The notes: generated by a model not told the origin, from the letters alone. A stretch of 32,600 bases of DNA from Psychrobacter sp. Choline-02u-9 (GCF_002836505.1 NZ_PJBF01000064.1:1-32600); one strand, 5' to 3'. Shown: positions 8,786 to 17,312, counted from the stretch's first letter. Made by a program: numbers and translations.

Positions 8786-8812
8786 CCTGATTGATCAGGC
8801 TTTTTATTTTTT
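8786..8812 (+). terminator. Weak terminator-like hairpin on plus strand
   Basis: CCTGA (8786-8790) pairs with TCAGG (8795-8799), followed by CTTTTTATTTTTT. The orientation is plus, but no plus-strand gene ends upstream of it, so its target is unclear. Confidence 0.35.
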
Positions 8813-8922
8813 GGAGGTCTACTGTTTTTAGCAACTACGTCTAACTTAAACTCGACTCTTTAACTGGTTCAGAAAACCTAACTTTAAAAAAGCTAATTTT
8901 AAAAATAATTATCAGAATTCTA

Positions 8923-9135
8923 TTATTGATAAGACTGATTGTTGGCTTTTGGCATAATTATCCATAGGATGATATAAATCAAAATGCCTGGTACTGCTGC
9001 GCTTAACGATGAGATAATGACAAATAATACTCTCACCCATGTTGGCGACCAACCAGCATATTCTGCAATGCCACCCATCACACCTGCTATCATGCGATTG
9101 TTTGGTGAGCGATGTAATTTTGCTAACTTAGTCAA
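8923..9135 (-). CDS. PspC-domain membrane protein
   Basis: A 70-residue protein made of little more than one PspC domain: a basic N-terminal LHRSPNNRMIAGVMGGIAEY segment followed by a hydrophobic membrane segment (about residues 33-62). PspC in E. coli takes part in phage-shock signalling at the membrane, but short stand-alone PspC-domain proteins are common and their roles are mostly unknown. Translation starts at TTG, with AGAGG eight bases upstream. No pspA or pspB is nearby. It is transcribed alone and closed by the terminator at 8729-8759. Confidence 0.85.
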   Translation of the reverse strand: MTKLAKLHRSPNNRMIAGVMGGIAEYAGWSPTWVRVLFVIISSLSAAVPGILIYIILWIIMPKANNQSYQ

Positions 9136-9879
9136 ATCAAATACCTCTCTATTTTCTATTCTTGTCTATTTTTTTATTCTATATTTCTAGTTATCTTAAG
9201 TGTTTAGCTAAAACATTATCTTGCTTTGCTAACTTACGAATCAGTATATCAATAATTCAGGATTTATCTGTTGAAGGTATAGCAGTACTTTGTGAGTTTA
9301 TGCTACTCAAGCTTACCCTAATCTGTCATAGCATCTTGCAAGTCCCTGATTTTAAATAGTTATTTCAAAATGTTTCAGAACCATCTTTGTTGCTATAACC
9401 TTGCAATTTAGCTTTACATATCTTGTTATTTTTAATTTAATCAAAGAGATAAGCTCGCTTTATAACGCTAAAATTGAGTGAAACTTTTAATAGTCTGAAT
9501 AATCTTTTAGCTAACCAACTTTGCTCAGTTAAAAAATCCTCAATTAAAAAACGTGCGATTCCGTGTACGTGCGATATACCCTATTTTTACAATAACCCAC
9601 CTGCAAATCATCCAAAAGCTTTATACCATGCTGATAAGCAACTCATATTTCAGATATTCTATGATGAAAGCTAGGACAGTGCTCAACTATTAGATAAGAA
9701 TACCTTTATGAAGAATAGTAGAAGTAAAGAACGTGGTTGGTATTACGATTCTTAATAGATTTCTGATTTGGATCTTGATAGATGTCTAGTTTGGATTATC
9801 TAACTTAGACAGCATTGACCGTATTTTTTGGAATAGACATAGAACACTGAGATTAAAATAAAAAATAATAAGGATAACT
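9136..9879. other. Gene-poor stretch between pspC-like and nadR-like genes
   Basis: About 740 AT-rich bases without a gene I can support. A TTG-started frame at 9474-9674 (66 codons, with a CTCD segment) lacks a ribosome site and recognisable family. Two exact copies of ACGTGCGAT lie at 9551-9559 and 9567-9575. The promoters of the pspC-like gene and the nadR-like gene must lie at the two ends. The region may be decayed coding sequence. Confidence 0.4.
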
Positions 9880-10938
9880 ATGTACGACACTGGATTGATG
9901 ATTGGACATTTCGAGCCCCTACATTTAGGGCAGATGCGCAGCATATTGGATGCAGCAGGACAAGCCAAAACCTTGCATATCGTCATTATGGCGCATCCAT
10001 CGCCTCATCCAGATTTTACTATCACCTTACAAGACAAAGCGCGTTGGCTACAGATGGCCTGTGCCGACTTGCCATTTATTCATATCCATACTACTCATGA
10101 GATCGAGCTACCGCTGCACGAACATCTGTATAACACTAGCGATGATGTCAGTATCGATGTCGCTGCTAGTAATGCCAAATTACAACGTTTAATGGATGCA
10201 TTATCACTATCAGCAGAGACTGTATTGTTTATAGCGAACAACCATCCGCTCACTCGCAATGACATACAAGAGCAGCTGCTTTTGCCAGTCGTTACTACGC
10301 CGCTACAGTCTGAGTTTGACTCTTATGCGATTGCGCGTGATCCCGTTGCCCATTGGTCAGCACTTCATCCGCAAGCACGCGCCGACTATACCAAGACTGT
10401 CGCTATCGTCGGCGGTGAAAGCTCAGGTAAGACAACGCTAGTCCATAAGCTTGCCAACTATTATGGTGCCAGCTTTGCCCTAGAGATGGGACGTCTGTAT
10501 GTCGGTACAGATTTGGGTGGTAGCGAGGTTGGGCTGCAATATAGTGATTATGGTCCTATTTGTCTCGACCATGCTGAGGCAATCCGAGAAGCTAAAGCCA
10601 ATGCAACTGCCCCTATCACCATCGTTGATACTGACTTTGTCACTACGCAAGCGTTTTGTGAAGAGTATGAGGGTCGCACGCATCCCTTTGTGGCTGCTTG
10701 TATTGATGAGTTTCGTTTAGACCACACCATCATGCTCGATAACAATACGCCATGGGTTGATGATGGTATGCGATCTTTGGGTACGCCTGAAGCGCGTGGA
10801 CGCTTTGAGCAGCGCTTGATAGATATTTTTGCGCGTCACGATATTACACCGCATATGATTGATCAGCCTGACTATGATGCTCGCTATCAGCAAGCATTGT
10901 TATTGATTGATCAATATATCTATGGCAAAAAATCATAA
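9880..10938 (+). CDS. nadR: NadR-like protein: altered NMN adenylyltransferase domain plus nicotinamide riboside kinase domain
   Basis: Cytoplasmic two-domain protein of 352 residues matching the enzymatic part of NadR; the N-terminal DNA-binding domain of enteric NadR is absent. Residues 172-350 align well by eye with the nicotinamide riboside kinase of Haemophilus NadR: Walker A GGESSGKT (178-185), then LQYSDY, DTDF(V/I)TTQAFC, YEGRTHPF and NNTPWVDDGMRSLG. The N-terminal nucleotidyltransferase domain is degraded: the HxGH motif reads HLGQ (15-18) and the SxTxxR motif reads SYAIAR (148-153), losing its Thr. The kinase reaction (riboside to NMN) is therefore likely kept, whereas adenylylation of NMN to NAD is doubtful. 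AAGGAT precedes the start. pnuC follows, consistent with riboside uptake and salvage. Confidence 0.88.
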   Translation: MYDTGLMIGHFEPLHLGQMRSILDAAGQAKTLHIVIMAHPSPHPDFTITLQDKARWLQMACADLPFIHIHTTHEIELPLHEHLYNTSDDVSIDVAASNAKLQRLMDALSLSAETVLFIANNHPLTRNDIQEQLLLPVVTTPLQSEFDSYAIARDPVAHWSALHPQARADYTKTVAIVGGESSGKTTLVHKLANYYGASFALEMGRLYVGTDLGGSEVGLQYSDYGPICLDHAEAIREAKANATAPITIVDTDFVTTQAFCEEYEGRTHPFVAACIDEFRLDHTIMLDNNTPWVDDGMRSLGTPEARGRFEQRLIDIFARHDITPHMIDQPDYDARYQQALLLIDQYIYGKKS

Positions 10939-10970
10939 ACTGTACTGAGCATATTTATAATAATTTATTC

Positions 10971-11024
10971 ACTAGCATATGTTATTCAACTAGCACACGT
11001 TATTTAACTAGCACATGGTAGTTA
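10971..11024 (+). repeat. Three tandem 18-bp repeats between nadR-like gene and pnuC
   Basis: Units 10971-10988, 10989-11006 and 11007-11024, each starting ACTAGCA and of the form ACTAGCACACGTTATTTA with one to four differences. They end about 40 bases before the pnuC start, where a regulator could bind. Confidence 0.8.
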
Positions 11025-11064
11025 GCACTATATTGATATCAGTATTTACTTTAGGGGAAAAGCG

Positions 11065-11796
11065 ATGCGTATTCAGCTATTGGACAACATCACCGGAAAA
11101 TGGGCGATGCAATGGATTATCATTTGGTTTATTTGCGGTGTCATTGCCTTATCCGCAGGTTTTTGGCTCACGACAGACCATACCACGCTTGACTGGTTTT
11201 ACTTAGCAGTCTCATTCATTGGTTTGGTTTGCGTGGTCTCGCTATCATTTCGCAAAAACGTCATGGGCAATGGCTTTGGTATGGGGGCAACGGCAGGCGA
11301 AGTCATCGTACAGGCAACGTCTGGCGCAGTAGGTTTGATGCTTGCTCCACTATTTAACTTTTTTACCCATGTTTACGGTATCTTTTATTGGTCGAAGCAT
11401 ACTGACCCTGATGGCGACATGATACCCAAATCAGCAAGTAAAGCTGTTTGGTTAATCACCGCTGCATTTATTATTATTGGTCTTGCCTTGTTTCCTACAG
11501 TAAATGACTTATTAGCAAGCTATGGTTATGCGGTCGTACAGGATGATAGTAGTCTGTTTTTGGGATTTATCTCTTTCTTTTGGATTAACGTCATTGCCTT
11601 TGTGCTTTCTATTACTGCTCAGGCAGCTATGATTCTGCGTTATTCATTTAACTGGTGGTTGTGGATTATCGTCAACTTTGTCTGGCTCATTGTGAATCTG
11701 ATGTCTGGTAACTATATCTTTGCTATTCAAACTATGGTGTATCAAGTAAACGCCTTTATCGGCCTTTATGAATGGCATCGCAGCGAGCAAGGATAA
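11065..11796 (+). CDS. pnuC: Nicotinamide riboside transporter PnuC
   Basis: Inner-membrane PnuC-type facilitator for nicotinamide riboside, with about seven membrane segments over 243 residues. The C-terminal stretch from about residue 193 (RYSFNWWLWIIVNFVW, then QTMVYQVNAFIGLYEW) carries the Trp/Asn/Gln residues typical of PnuC substrate binding. Uptake depends on phosphorylation of the riboside inside the cell, which fits the riboside kinase coded immediately upstream. AGGGGA lies six bases before the ATG. A triple 18-bp repeat in the intergenic region may be involved in control. Substrate is inferred from family and neighbour. Confidence 0.9.
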   Translation: MRIQLLDNITGKWAMQWIIIWFICGVIALSAGFWLTTDHTTLDWFYLAVSFIGLVCVVSLSFRKNVMGNGFGMGATAGEVIVQATSGAVGLMLAPLFNFFTHVYGIFYWSKHTDPDGDMIPKSASKAVWLITAAFIIIGLALFPTVNDLLASYGYAVVQDDSSLFLGFISFFWINVIAFVLSITAQAAMILRYSFNWWLWIIVNFVWLIVNLMSGNYIFAIQTMVYQVNAFIGLYEWHRSEQG

Positions 11797-12018
11797 TGTG
11801 TTTCTTGTAGAAAAGAACCCTTGGGAGTTTGAATAAAATCTTGCTGATATAGTATCAATAGTACGCGTGAAATTGACTGTGCCGTCTATCAGATAACATG
11901 GTAGACAGGCGCAATTAATGCTACAACTGATGTGAACAATCATATTTATACTGAGATTAGTAGCGAGCTCATTAGCGAGTATGAGTTACTTAGCTTATTT
12001 ACTAACAGGGAGGTTAGT

Positions 12019-12453
12019 ATGTCCCGTCAACCCAAAATGTCCAAACGCACGCTTGAGCAGTGGCTCAGTGAGTATGCGGTCAGCCACCAAAACCTGATTA
12101 ATAAGAAAATCCATTGGCTATGTGTGCCAACCATCTTTGTCAGCTTGTTAGGTATGGGCATGTCGCTATCCGTATGGTTTACCTTGGTACTAAGCGCATT
12201 GGTATTACTGTTTTATATGCGTTTATCTACGCCACTGTTTTTAGCGATGGGGATGTTTATTCTTATCTGTCTATCAGTGATGGCAGCGATGCCATGGGGC
12301 TTTAAAGCGTGGGCAGCGGTATTTGTCGTTGCATGGATTGGCCAGTTCATTGGTCATAAAATCGAAGGCAAAAAACCTTCTTTCTTTAAGGATTTACAGT
12401 TTTTATTAATCGGTCCAGCATGGGTGGCTAATAGTTTGATGCAGCGTAAATAG
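12019..12453 (+). CDS. Mpo1-like (DUF962) membrane protein
   Basis: A 144-residue membrane protein of the DUF962/Mpo1 family. Family marks are H23 followed by N in SHQNLINKKIHW with H32, and GQFIGHKIEGKKP with H114 and E117; about four hydrophobic segments lie between. The yeast member Mpo1 is an iron-dependent dioxygenase of fatty-acid alpha-oxidation; whether bacterial members share this activity is not shown here. I chose the ATG at 12019 because GGGAGG lies five bases upstream; an in-frame GTG at 11932 has no ribosome site. The 220 bases before it show no other gene. A strong terminator follows. Confidence 0.82.
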   Translation: MSRQPKMSKRTLEQWLSEYAVSHQNLINKKIHWLCVPTIFVSLLGMGMSLSVWFTLVLSALVLLFYMRLSTPLFLAMGMFILICLSVMAAMPWGFKAWAAVFVVAWIGQFIGHKIEGKKPSFFKDLQFLLIGPAWVANSLMQRK

Positions 12454-12551
12454 TTGTCAATCTCTGCGTAATTTGCTCAGGAACTTAGCTTAGCTGTAGG
12501 CTATTCGATAAAATCTACAATTCTCACCCTCAACAAAAGAATGTCGCCAAT

Positions 12552-12592
12552 AAAAAAGCGCCACCCAGCAATTACTGAGTGGCGCTTTTTTT
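12552..12592. terminator. Bidirectional terminator between DUF962 and nitroreductase genes
   Basis: AAAAAAGCGCCAC (12552-12564) pairs with GTGGCGCTTTTTT (12579-12591), with A and T runs on both sides, serving two convergent genes. Confidence 0.92.
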
Positions 12593-12666
12593 ACATAAGC
12601 TTTTAGGACTATTGAGCTTTTGGGGCTATTAAAATTTTAGGGCTATATGGAATAGACTACCCTATC

Positions 12667-13278
12667 TTACGCACCAAACACTTTCATACGCTCTTCGACT
12701 GGCTTGAATGCTTTTTCGCCCGCTGGCTGCTCAATCGTTCCAAATACCAATTGTGCATTTAGTGTCCAGTCTTTATCGATATCCCAAGCGCTAGCTACTT
12801 TTTGATCGATTACTGGATTGTAGTGCTGTAAGTTTGCGCCAACATCGATACTGGCAAGTGCCGTCCAAATAACATACTGATGCATGGCGCTGGTTTGGCT
12901 TGCCCAAATTGGGAAATTATCAGCATATAAAGGCGCCGCTTCTTGCATGCCTCTGACGACTGCTTGATCTTCGAAAAATAGCACCGTACCAGCACCATTA
13001 CGGAAACCATTGACACGCTCTTTGGTCGATTTAAACTTCTCTTCGTCACCAACGATTTCGCGTAATGTATCTTCGGTCATATCCCACAACTTACGATGAT
13101 CATCGCCGAACAATACAACGATACGCGTTGATTGCGAGTTAAAAGACGATGGCGTGTGCAAAATAGCATGCTCAACTATTTTTACGATTTCGTCATTAGC
13201 TACTGGTAGCTGGTTGCTTAGCGCATAGATAGAACGACGTTTCTCTGCAAGCTGCTGTAATGTTGTTAAATCTGACAT
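12667..13278 (-). CDS. Nitroreductase family protein (Frm2/HBN1-like)
   Basis: FMN-binding oxidoreductase of 203 residues, resembling the Frm2/Hbn1 branch of the nitroreductase fold. The RRSIYAL start, the TPSSFNSQSTR segment (residues 42-52) and PIWASQTSAMHQYVIWTAL are characteristic. Such enzymes reduce nitro compounds or quinones with NAD(P)H; the true substrate is unknown. GGAGA six bases before ATG supports the start. It lies 109 bases downstream of pirin on the same strand, in a block with DoxX and LysR that suggests electrophile or quinone stress. Unlike pirin and doxX, its upstream region lacks the shared dyad, so it may be read through from pirin or have its own promoter. Confidence 0.87.
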   Translation of the reverse strand: MSDLTTLQQLAEKRRSIYALSNQLPVANDEIVKIVEHAILHTPSSFNSQSTRIVVLFGDDHRKLWDMTEDTLREIVGDEEKFKSTKERVNGFRNGAGTVLFFEDQAVVRGMQEAAPLYADNFPIWASQTSAMHQYVIWTALASIDVGANLQHYNPVIDQKVASAWDIDKDWTLNAQLVFGTIEQPAGEKAFKPVEERMKVFGA

Positions 13279-13387
13279 AGTGTTTCTCCACGTTGTTAGT
13301 AAAATAGTTATTAATAAGAGTAATTTTTAGCGTTAATATTTATTGGTATGAGTACTTTAATTGATAAAGCACTTTGCTATCCGATGA

Positions 13388-14101
13388 CTACATAAATAGC
13401 GGTACTTCCATCACTAGCACACGGCTAGCTACTGTTGCGTCCATCGTAAAGCTCTGAGTATCCCAAATGCAAAGGCCGTCACGAATAGACAGGACTTGGC
13501 CATCTATCACGACTTCACCACTGATGACAAATACGTAGACACCGTTGTTAGAGTCATTTAACTGATAAGTTTGCGATATACCTTCGTCAAAACCACCCAT
13601 GCTAAACCAAGCATCTTGATGAATCCAAACACCTGCATCATCGGCATTAGGTGACAGCACTTGGCTAAGCTCGTTAGGTCGCATTATATCGCCCATATGT
13701 ACCTGCTGATAACGCGGTGCGACATCCATTTTGTTTGGTATCACCCAAATCTGCAAAAACCTCACAGCCTCTGCATCGTCACCATTCATTTCACTATGGG
13801 TAATGCCTGTACCCGCTGACATCACTTGAATCTCACCAGTTTCTATGACGCCCTCGTTGCCGATACTATCGCCATGAGCGAGCTTGCCGGATAGAAGAAT
13901 ACTGATAATCTCCATGTTACGGTGCGAGTGTTTGCCAAACCCTTGACCGCCAATGACAAAATCATCATTAATAACGCGTAAGGCACCAAACCCCACACGC
14001 TCAGGATTATGATAATTGGCAAAGCTAAAGGTATGTCTGCTTTTAAGCCAGCCATGATTGGCGTCGCCACGTGAGTCTGCTGCATGATAGATTGTTTTCA
14101 T
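13388..14101 (-). CDS. Pirin family protein (YhhW-like)
   Basis: Bicupin of 237 residues related to E. coli YhhW, which has quercetin 2,3-dioxygenase activity in vitro. The four metal ligands are visible in the N-terminal cupin: H58 and H60 in GKHSHRNMEI, H102 and E104 in GTGITHSEMN. The C-terminal cupin is degenerate, as is usual. AAGGAC lies before the start. The 346-base upstream region holds a promoter (TTTATC, 17 bases, TATAAT) and a dyad identical in design to those of doxX, pointing to control by the neighbouring LysR protein. The physiological substrate is unknown. Confidence 0.92.
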   Translation of the reverse strand: MKTIYHAADSRGDANHGWLKSRHTFSFANYHNPERVGFGALRVINDDFVIGGQGFGKHSHRNMEIISILLSGKLAHGDSIGNEGVIETGEIQVMSAGTGITHSEMNGDDAEAVRFLQIWVIPNKMDVAPRYQQVHMGDIMRPNELSQVLSPNADDAGVWIHQDAWFSMGGFDEGISQTYQLNDSNNGVYVFVISGEVVIDGQVLSIRDGLCIWDTQSFTMDATVASRVLVMEVPLFM

Positions 14102-14175
14102 AATTCGTCCTTAGCTATCAACAGATTAATCCTCTATATACTTATTATCGATTAATCTATTTAAACAATGGGCTT

Positions 14176-14246
14176 ATTATAATTATTAATTCTACATAGA
14201 TAAACAACGCTAAATGCAATTAACTATTCTGTTTTGTAGAACAATC
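14176..14246 (-). promoter_or_regulatory. Pirin promoter with LysR-type dyad
   Basis: On the minus strand: GATTGTTCT-N7-AGAA (14246 to 14227), a 22-base gap, -35 TTTATC (14204-14199), 17 bases, -10 TATAAT (14181-14176). The dyad centre is about 65 bases upstream of the expected transcription start, the classic LysR activation position. The doxX promoter has exactly the same parts and spacing. Confidence 0.7.
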
Positions 14247-14447
14247 GGAGCAGTTCTAACGTAACATAGATTTTTTACATATATTAGCATAGCTAACTGT
14301 ATATAAATTACTTTAAATTATGCTTATATAAAAAACTGTCTGCTGTTGAAATTTCCTGTGAAAATGTACATGACGCTCTTTATTTGAAACTACCCCTTTA
14401 TGATTGTTCTTCGTAAACGTATAAGAGGTAACTCAGCCACTTATTGT

Positions 14448-14828
14448 TTATCGCTTACTGTCTATTGAGTAAACACCCGCACCATGAGCAAAAATCATCA
14501 AAAACCCACCTGCGATCGAAATATTTTTCATAAATGAGATCATCTGTGATTCGTCAGTCCAGAACTGATGAAAAATAATAGCTGACACGATGCTAAACCC
14601 AGCAAACAAGAAAGCGATTGGGCGAGCTTTATAACCTAGCAAGACAGCAATACCACCTAGTACCTCAAACGCGATTACCAATGGTAATAACATACCAGGC
14701 ACACCTACTGATTCCATATAGCCTTGAGTAGTCGCATAATCTGTGATTTTACCAATGCCTGCAAAGATGAAAATGACTGATAATAATAGACGACCGAGCG
14801 GTGCGCCCAATTGCTGTAACTTGTCCAT
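14448..14828 (-). CDS. DoxX family membrane protein
   Basis: Four-helix membrane protein of 126 residues in the DoxX family, with GRLLLSVIFIFAGIGKITDY (residues 12-31) as the family start and a conserved AFEVLGGIAVLLG segment. DoxX-like proteins are linked to redox stress and thiol or quinone metabolism in several bacteria, but the reaction is unknown. GGAGC precedes the ATG. It is transcribed divergently from the LysR gene, whose dyad lies at the activation position for doxX. The 346 bases between doxX and pirin hold the pirin promoter and no gene. Confidence 0.88.
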   Translation of the reverse strand: MDKLQQLGAPLGRLLLSVIFIFAGIGKITDYATTQGYMESVGVPGMLLPLVIAFEVLGGIAVLLGYKARPIAFLFAGFSIVSAIIFHQFWTDESQMISFMKNISIAGGFLMIFAHGAGVYSIDSKR

Positions 14829-14880
14829 AATAATGCTCCAAAAGTGTGTTTAATCATGTCTCTAAGTAGAGAATAGCGCG

Positions 14881-14951
14881 ATTATAGGCGTTGACTAGCA
14901 TGGGATAAACAGCAATAATCACAAGTATAAGTTCTTGGTGTAAGAACAATC
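14881..14951. promoter_or_regulatory. Divergent doxX / lysR promoter with LysR-type operator
   Basis: doxX (minus): -10 TATAAT at 14886-14881, 17 bases, -35 TTTATC at 14909-14904. lysR (plus): -35 TTGACT 14891-14896, 17 bases, -10 AATAAT 14914-14919. The dyad GTTCTT-N5-AAGAAC (14931-14947) contains T-N11-A and continues into CAATC (to 14951). It is centred about 65 bases upstream of the doxX start point and just downstream of the lysR start point, so activation of doxX and self-repression of lysR are expected. A further dyad, TCTCTA-AG-TAGAGA, lies at about 14859-14872. Confidence 0.72.
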
Positions 14952-14965
14952 ATGAGGCATCGATA

Positions 14966-15871
14966 ATGGGTCAATTAGAAGACATGGCGATGTTTGTACG
15001 CATTGTTGAGGCAGGTAGTATTACCAAGGCTGCTGAGCAGTTAAATATTGCAAAATCAGCCGTCAGTCGCCGACTTAAAGAATTGGAAGAGCGTTTAGGC
15101 AGTCAACTAATCAGCCGTACTACCCGCCAATCTAAATTGACGCAAGCTGGTGAGCAATATTATCAGCAAGTGAATAATATCTTGCGTGCGGTTGACGCTG
15201 TCAATGAGCATGCTACTGACGCTCCTATGCGTATTGAAGGTACGCTAAAAATGACAGCGCCGTTGTCCTTTGGACTCATGCATCTAAACGATGTGATTGA
15301 TAAATACGCCAATAAACATCCCAATCTGAGATTCGATCTGGATTTTTCTGACCGACGTATCGATTTGATTGAAGAAGGTTATGAGTTGGCTATTCGAATC
15401 GGCGAGCTACAAGATTCTAGCTATCAAGCAAAAAAATTGGCATTGATTCGTTGTGTGATTTGCGCCAGTCCCGATTATTTGGCAAGAATGGGCATGCCTG
15501 AGACGCTAGACGATTTAGACAACCATGCGCTTTTGCAATACAGTCTCGGTCAAACCAATAGTATAAACTTGGTGGATACTGAAGGCAGAAGTCATCATCG
15601 TACGATAGATGCCAAAATCAAAGCCACCAATGGTGAGTTCTTAGTAGATTTGGCAGTCAAAGGACATGGCATTACCTTTGTGCCGACTTTTATTGCTTAT
15701 AAACAACTGGCGCTGGGCGAGCTGGTACCTGTCTTCCAACACTATCAATTGCCAACCCTAACCGCTTATGCTGTTTATCCAAAGAATCGTTTTTTGTCGC
15801 AGCGTTGTCGTTACTTGATTGATTTTATTGCCGAGCAATTCGGTGATAATCCGTACTGGGATCAGTATTAA
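14966..15871 (+). CDS. LysR family transcriptional regulator
   Basis: DNA-binding regulator of 301 residues with the standard LysR layout: winged helix-turn-helix at residues 1-60 (GSITKAAEQLNIAKSAVSRRLKELEERLG, with the helix-turn-helix at about 18-37) and a periplasmic-binding-protein-like effector domain at 90-295. It resembles the large AaeR/CrgA-like group. The effector is unknown, but the divergent doxX, the pirin gene with an identical operator, and the nitroreductase suggest an electrophile or quinone signal. The ATG has GAGG eight bases upstream. It converges with nhaC 34 bases away with no obvious terminator between. Confidence 0.92.
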   Translation: MGQLEDMAMFVRIVEAGSITKAAEQLNIAKSAVSRRLKELEERLGSQLISRTTRQSKLTQAGEQYYQQVNNILRAVDAVNEHATDAPMRIEGTLKMTAPLSFGLMHLNDVIDKYANKHPNLRFDLDFSDRRIDLIEEGYELAIRIGELQDSSYQAKKLALIRCVICASPDYLARMGMPETLDDLDNHALLQYSLGQTNSINLVDTEGRSHHRTIDAKIKATNGEFLVDLAVKGHGITFVPTFIAYKQLALGELVPVFQHYQLPTLTAYAVYPKNRFLSQRCRYLIDFIAEQFGDNPYWDQY

Positions 15872-15905
15872 TCAACACTCTTATTATCCTTAACGATATC
15901 AATTG

Positions 15906-17312
15906 CTATTGATTTTGGGGCGCCGTCCCCTCTTTAACCCGACTAATCGTCAGCCCCGTAAACCCGAATAGCAGCGTCAGCAGCAGTGACAAATAACAGA
16001 AGAATGCATAAGGTAAATAGTCTAATACCGGCACCCCTAGCGCCTGACTGATAAATACCCCGCACACACTCCAAGGCACCAATGGATTAATCACCGTTCC
16101 TGCATCCTCAATCGTCCGAGATAAATTCTTAGGATGCAAGTGTAAGCGCTCAAACGTCGACCGAAAGGCCGTACCCGACAGTAGAATACTCAAATACTGC
16201 TCACCAATCAGCACGTTAATGCTCAATGCAGACATCGCGGCTGCAAAGATAGCTCGTCCTGAAGTCGTCAATGTGTCCTTAATACCAGATAGCAGTGCTG
16301 GCAGAATACCTAGTGCCGTTAATAGACCACCTAAGCTTAGGGCTAGTATCACAATCGCCTGAGTAAAGAACATACTCTGTACACCACCACGTGACAGCAT
16401 ACCACCTACTTCCCCTAGCTCTAATGACTCAGCAGGGGCATAGCCTGCAAACAAGTAACCACCCAATTGACCAAAGCTTGGTGAACTGTGCACATAAGTA
16501 ATGATCAGTGCCGCGGCAATAGTACAGATAATCGTATAAATCGCATTGACCCGAAACAGTGCCAATCCGACCAATACCACAAAAGGCAGTACTGAATACC
16601 CATGTACCAAACCACTGTCTATCAGCTGACCTTGCAATATGGTTACTTGACTCAGATCAGCACTAGTTGTCTGTCCTGAGAACATCCAAAACAAGATAAC
16701 CGTCAGTATCCATGCAGGTACTGTCGTATACATCATATTGCGAATATGCTCAAACAGATCAATACCGACAACAGAGGATGCAATCGTACAAGTATCAGAC
16801 AAAGGCGACATCTTATCGCCAAAGAACGCGCCTGATACTACTGCCCCTGCCGCTATCGCAACATTGGCATCAAACGCATTACTCATACCAATAAACGCTA
16901 CGCCAAGCGTTGCTGCAGTCGTCAAACTACTACCCAAAGCAATACCAATAATAGAGGTTAAGATAAAGGCAGAAATGTAATAGTACTCAGGTGAGATCAG
17001 CTGAAAGCCTACATACATAAGCGTTGGAATCGCACCCGACATCATCAAAGCCGCCACCATCAGTCCAATAAAGAAGAACAAATAGATGGCACCAATACCA
17101 CGCATGACACCTGAGGCCATTTGCGCTTGCATGTCATCAAAGCTGAGCCCTTTATACATACCGATAGCCAGTAGCACACAGATAGCCAAGATAAGAGACA
17201 GATGAGGCACCCAGCCAAAGCCGATCATGGTGATACCCATGATACCGATGACGATGGCGGATATGATAAAGGCGAGCTTGGCACTGATTAATGTGAGGGG
17301 TTTTGGTGGCAT
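15906..17312 (-). CDS. nhaC: Na+/H+ antiporter NhaC family
   Basis: Inner-membrane antiporter of 468 residues with about eleven hydrophobic segments, exchanging sodium for protons or, in related members, malate/lactate. Family marks include SLTTAATLGVAF (about residues 129-140), GAFFGDKMSPLSDTCTIAS (about 160-178) and the C-terminal INPLVPWSVCGVF. AAGGG lies before the start codon. It is a single-gene unit between LysR and the tRNA-Gly terminator. A 9-base inverted repeat (TCTGTCCTA 17399-17407 and TAGGACAGA 17459-17467) lies in its upstream region. Ion-homeostasis function is firm at family level only. Confidence 0.9.
   Translation of the reverse strand: MPPKPLTLISAKLAFIISAIVIGIMGITMIGFGWVPHLSLILAICVLLAIGMYKGLSFDDMQAQMASGVMRGIGAIYLFFFIGLMVAALMMSGAIPTLMYVGFQLISPEYYYISAFILTSIIGIALGSSLTTAATLGVAFIGMSNAFDANVAIAAGAVVSGAFFGDKMSPLSDTCTIASSVVGIDLFEHIRNMMYTTVPAWILTVILFWMFSGQTTSADLSQVTILQGQLIDSGLVHGYSVLPFVVLVGLALFRVNAIYTIICTIAAALIITYVHSSPSFGQLGGYLFAGYAPAESLELGEVGGMLSRGGVQSMFFTQAIVILALSLGGLLTALGILPALLSGIKDTLTTSGRAIFAAAMSALSINVLIGEQYLSILLSGTAFRSTFERLHLHPKNLSRTIEDAGTVINPLVPWSVCGVFISQALGVPVLDYLPYAFFCYLSLLLTLLFGFTGLTISRVKEGTAPQNQ

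Noticed and set aside
9474..9674. Sixty-six codon frame in the gene-poor stretch before the nadR-like gene
   Set aside because: TTG start without ribosome site and no recognisable family; noted only in the intergenic entry.
11932..12018. N-terminal extension of the DUF962 protein from GTG 11932
   Set aside because: No ribosome site there, while the ATG at 12019 has GGGAGG at ideal distance and fits the family start.
14402..14410. A further GATTGTTCT half-site near the end of doxX
   Set aside because: The second half-site is missing and no TTTATC/TATAAT pair follows at the right distance; treated as chance.
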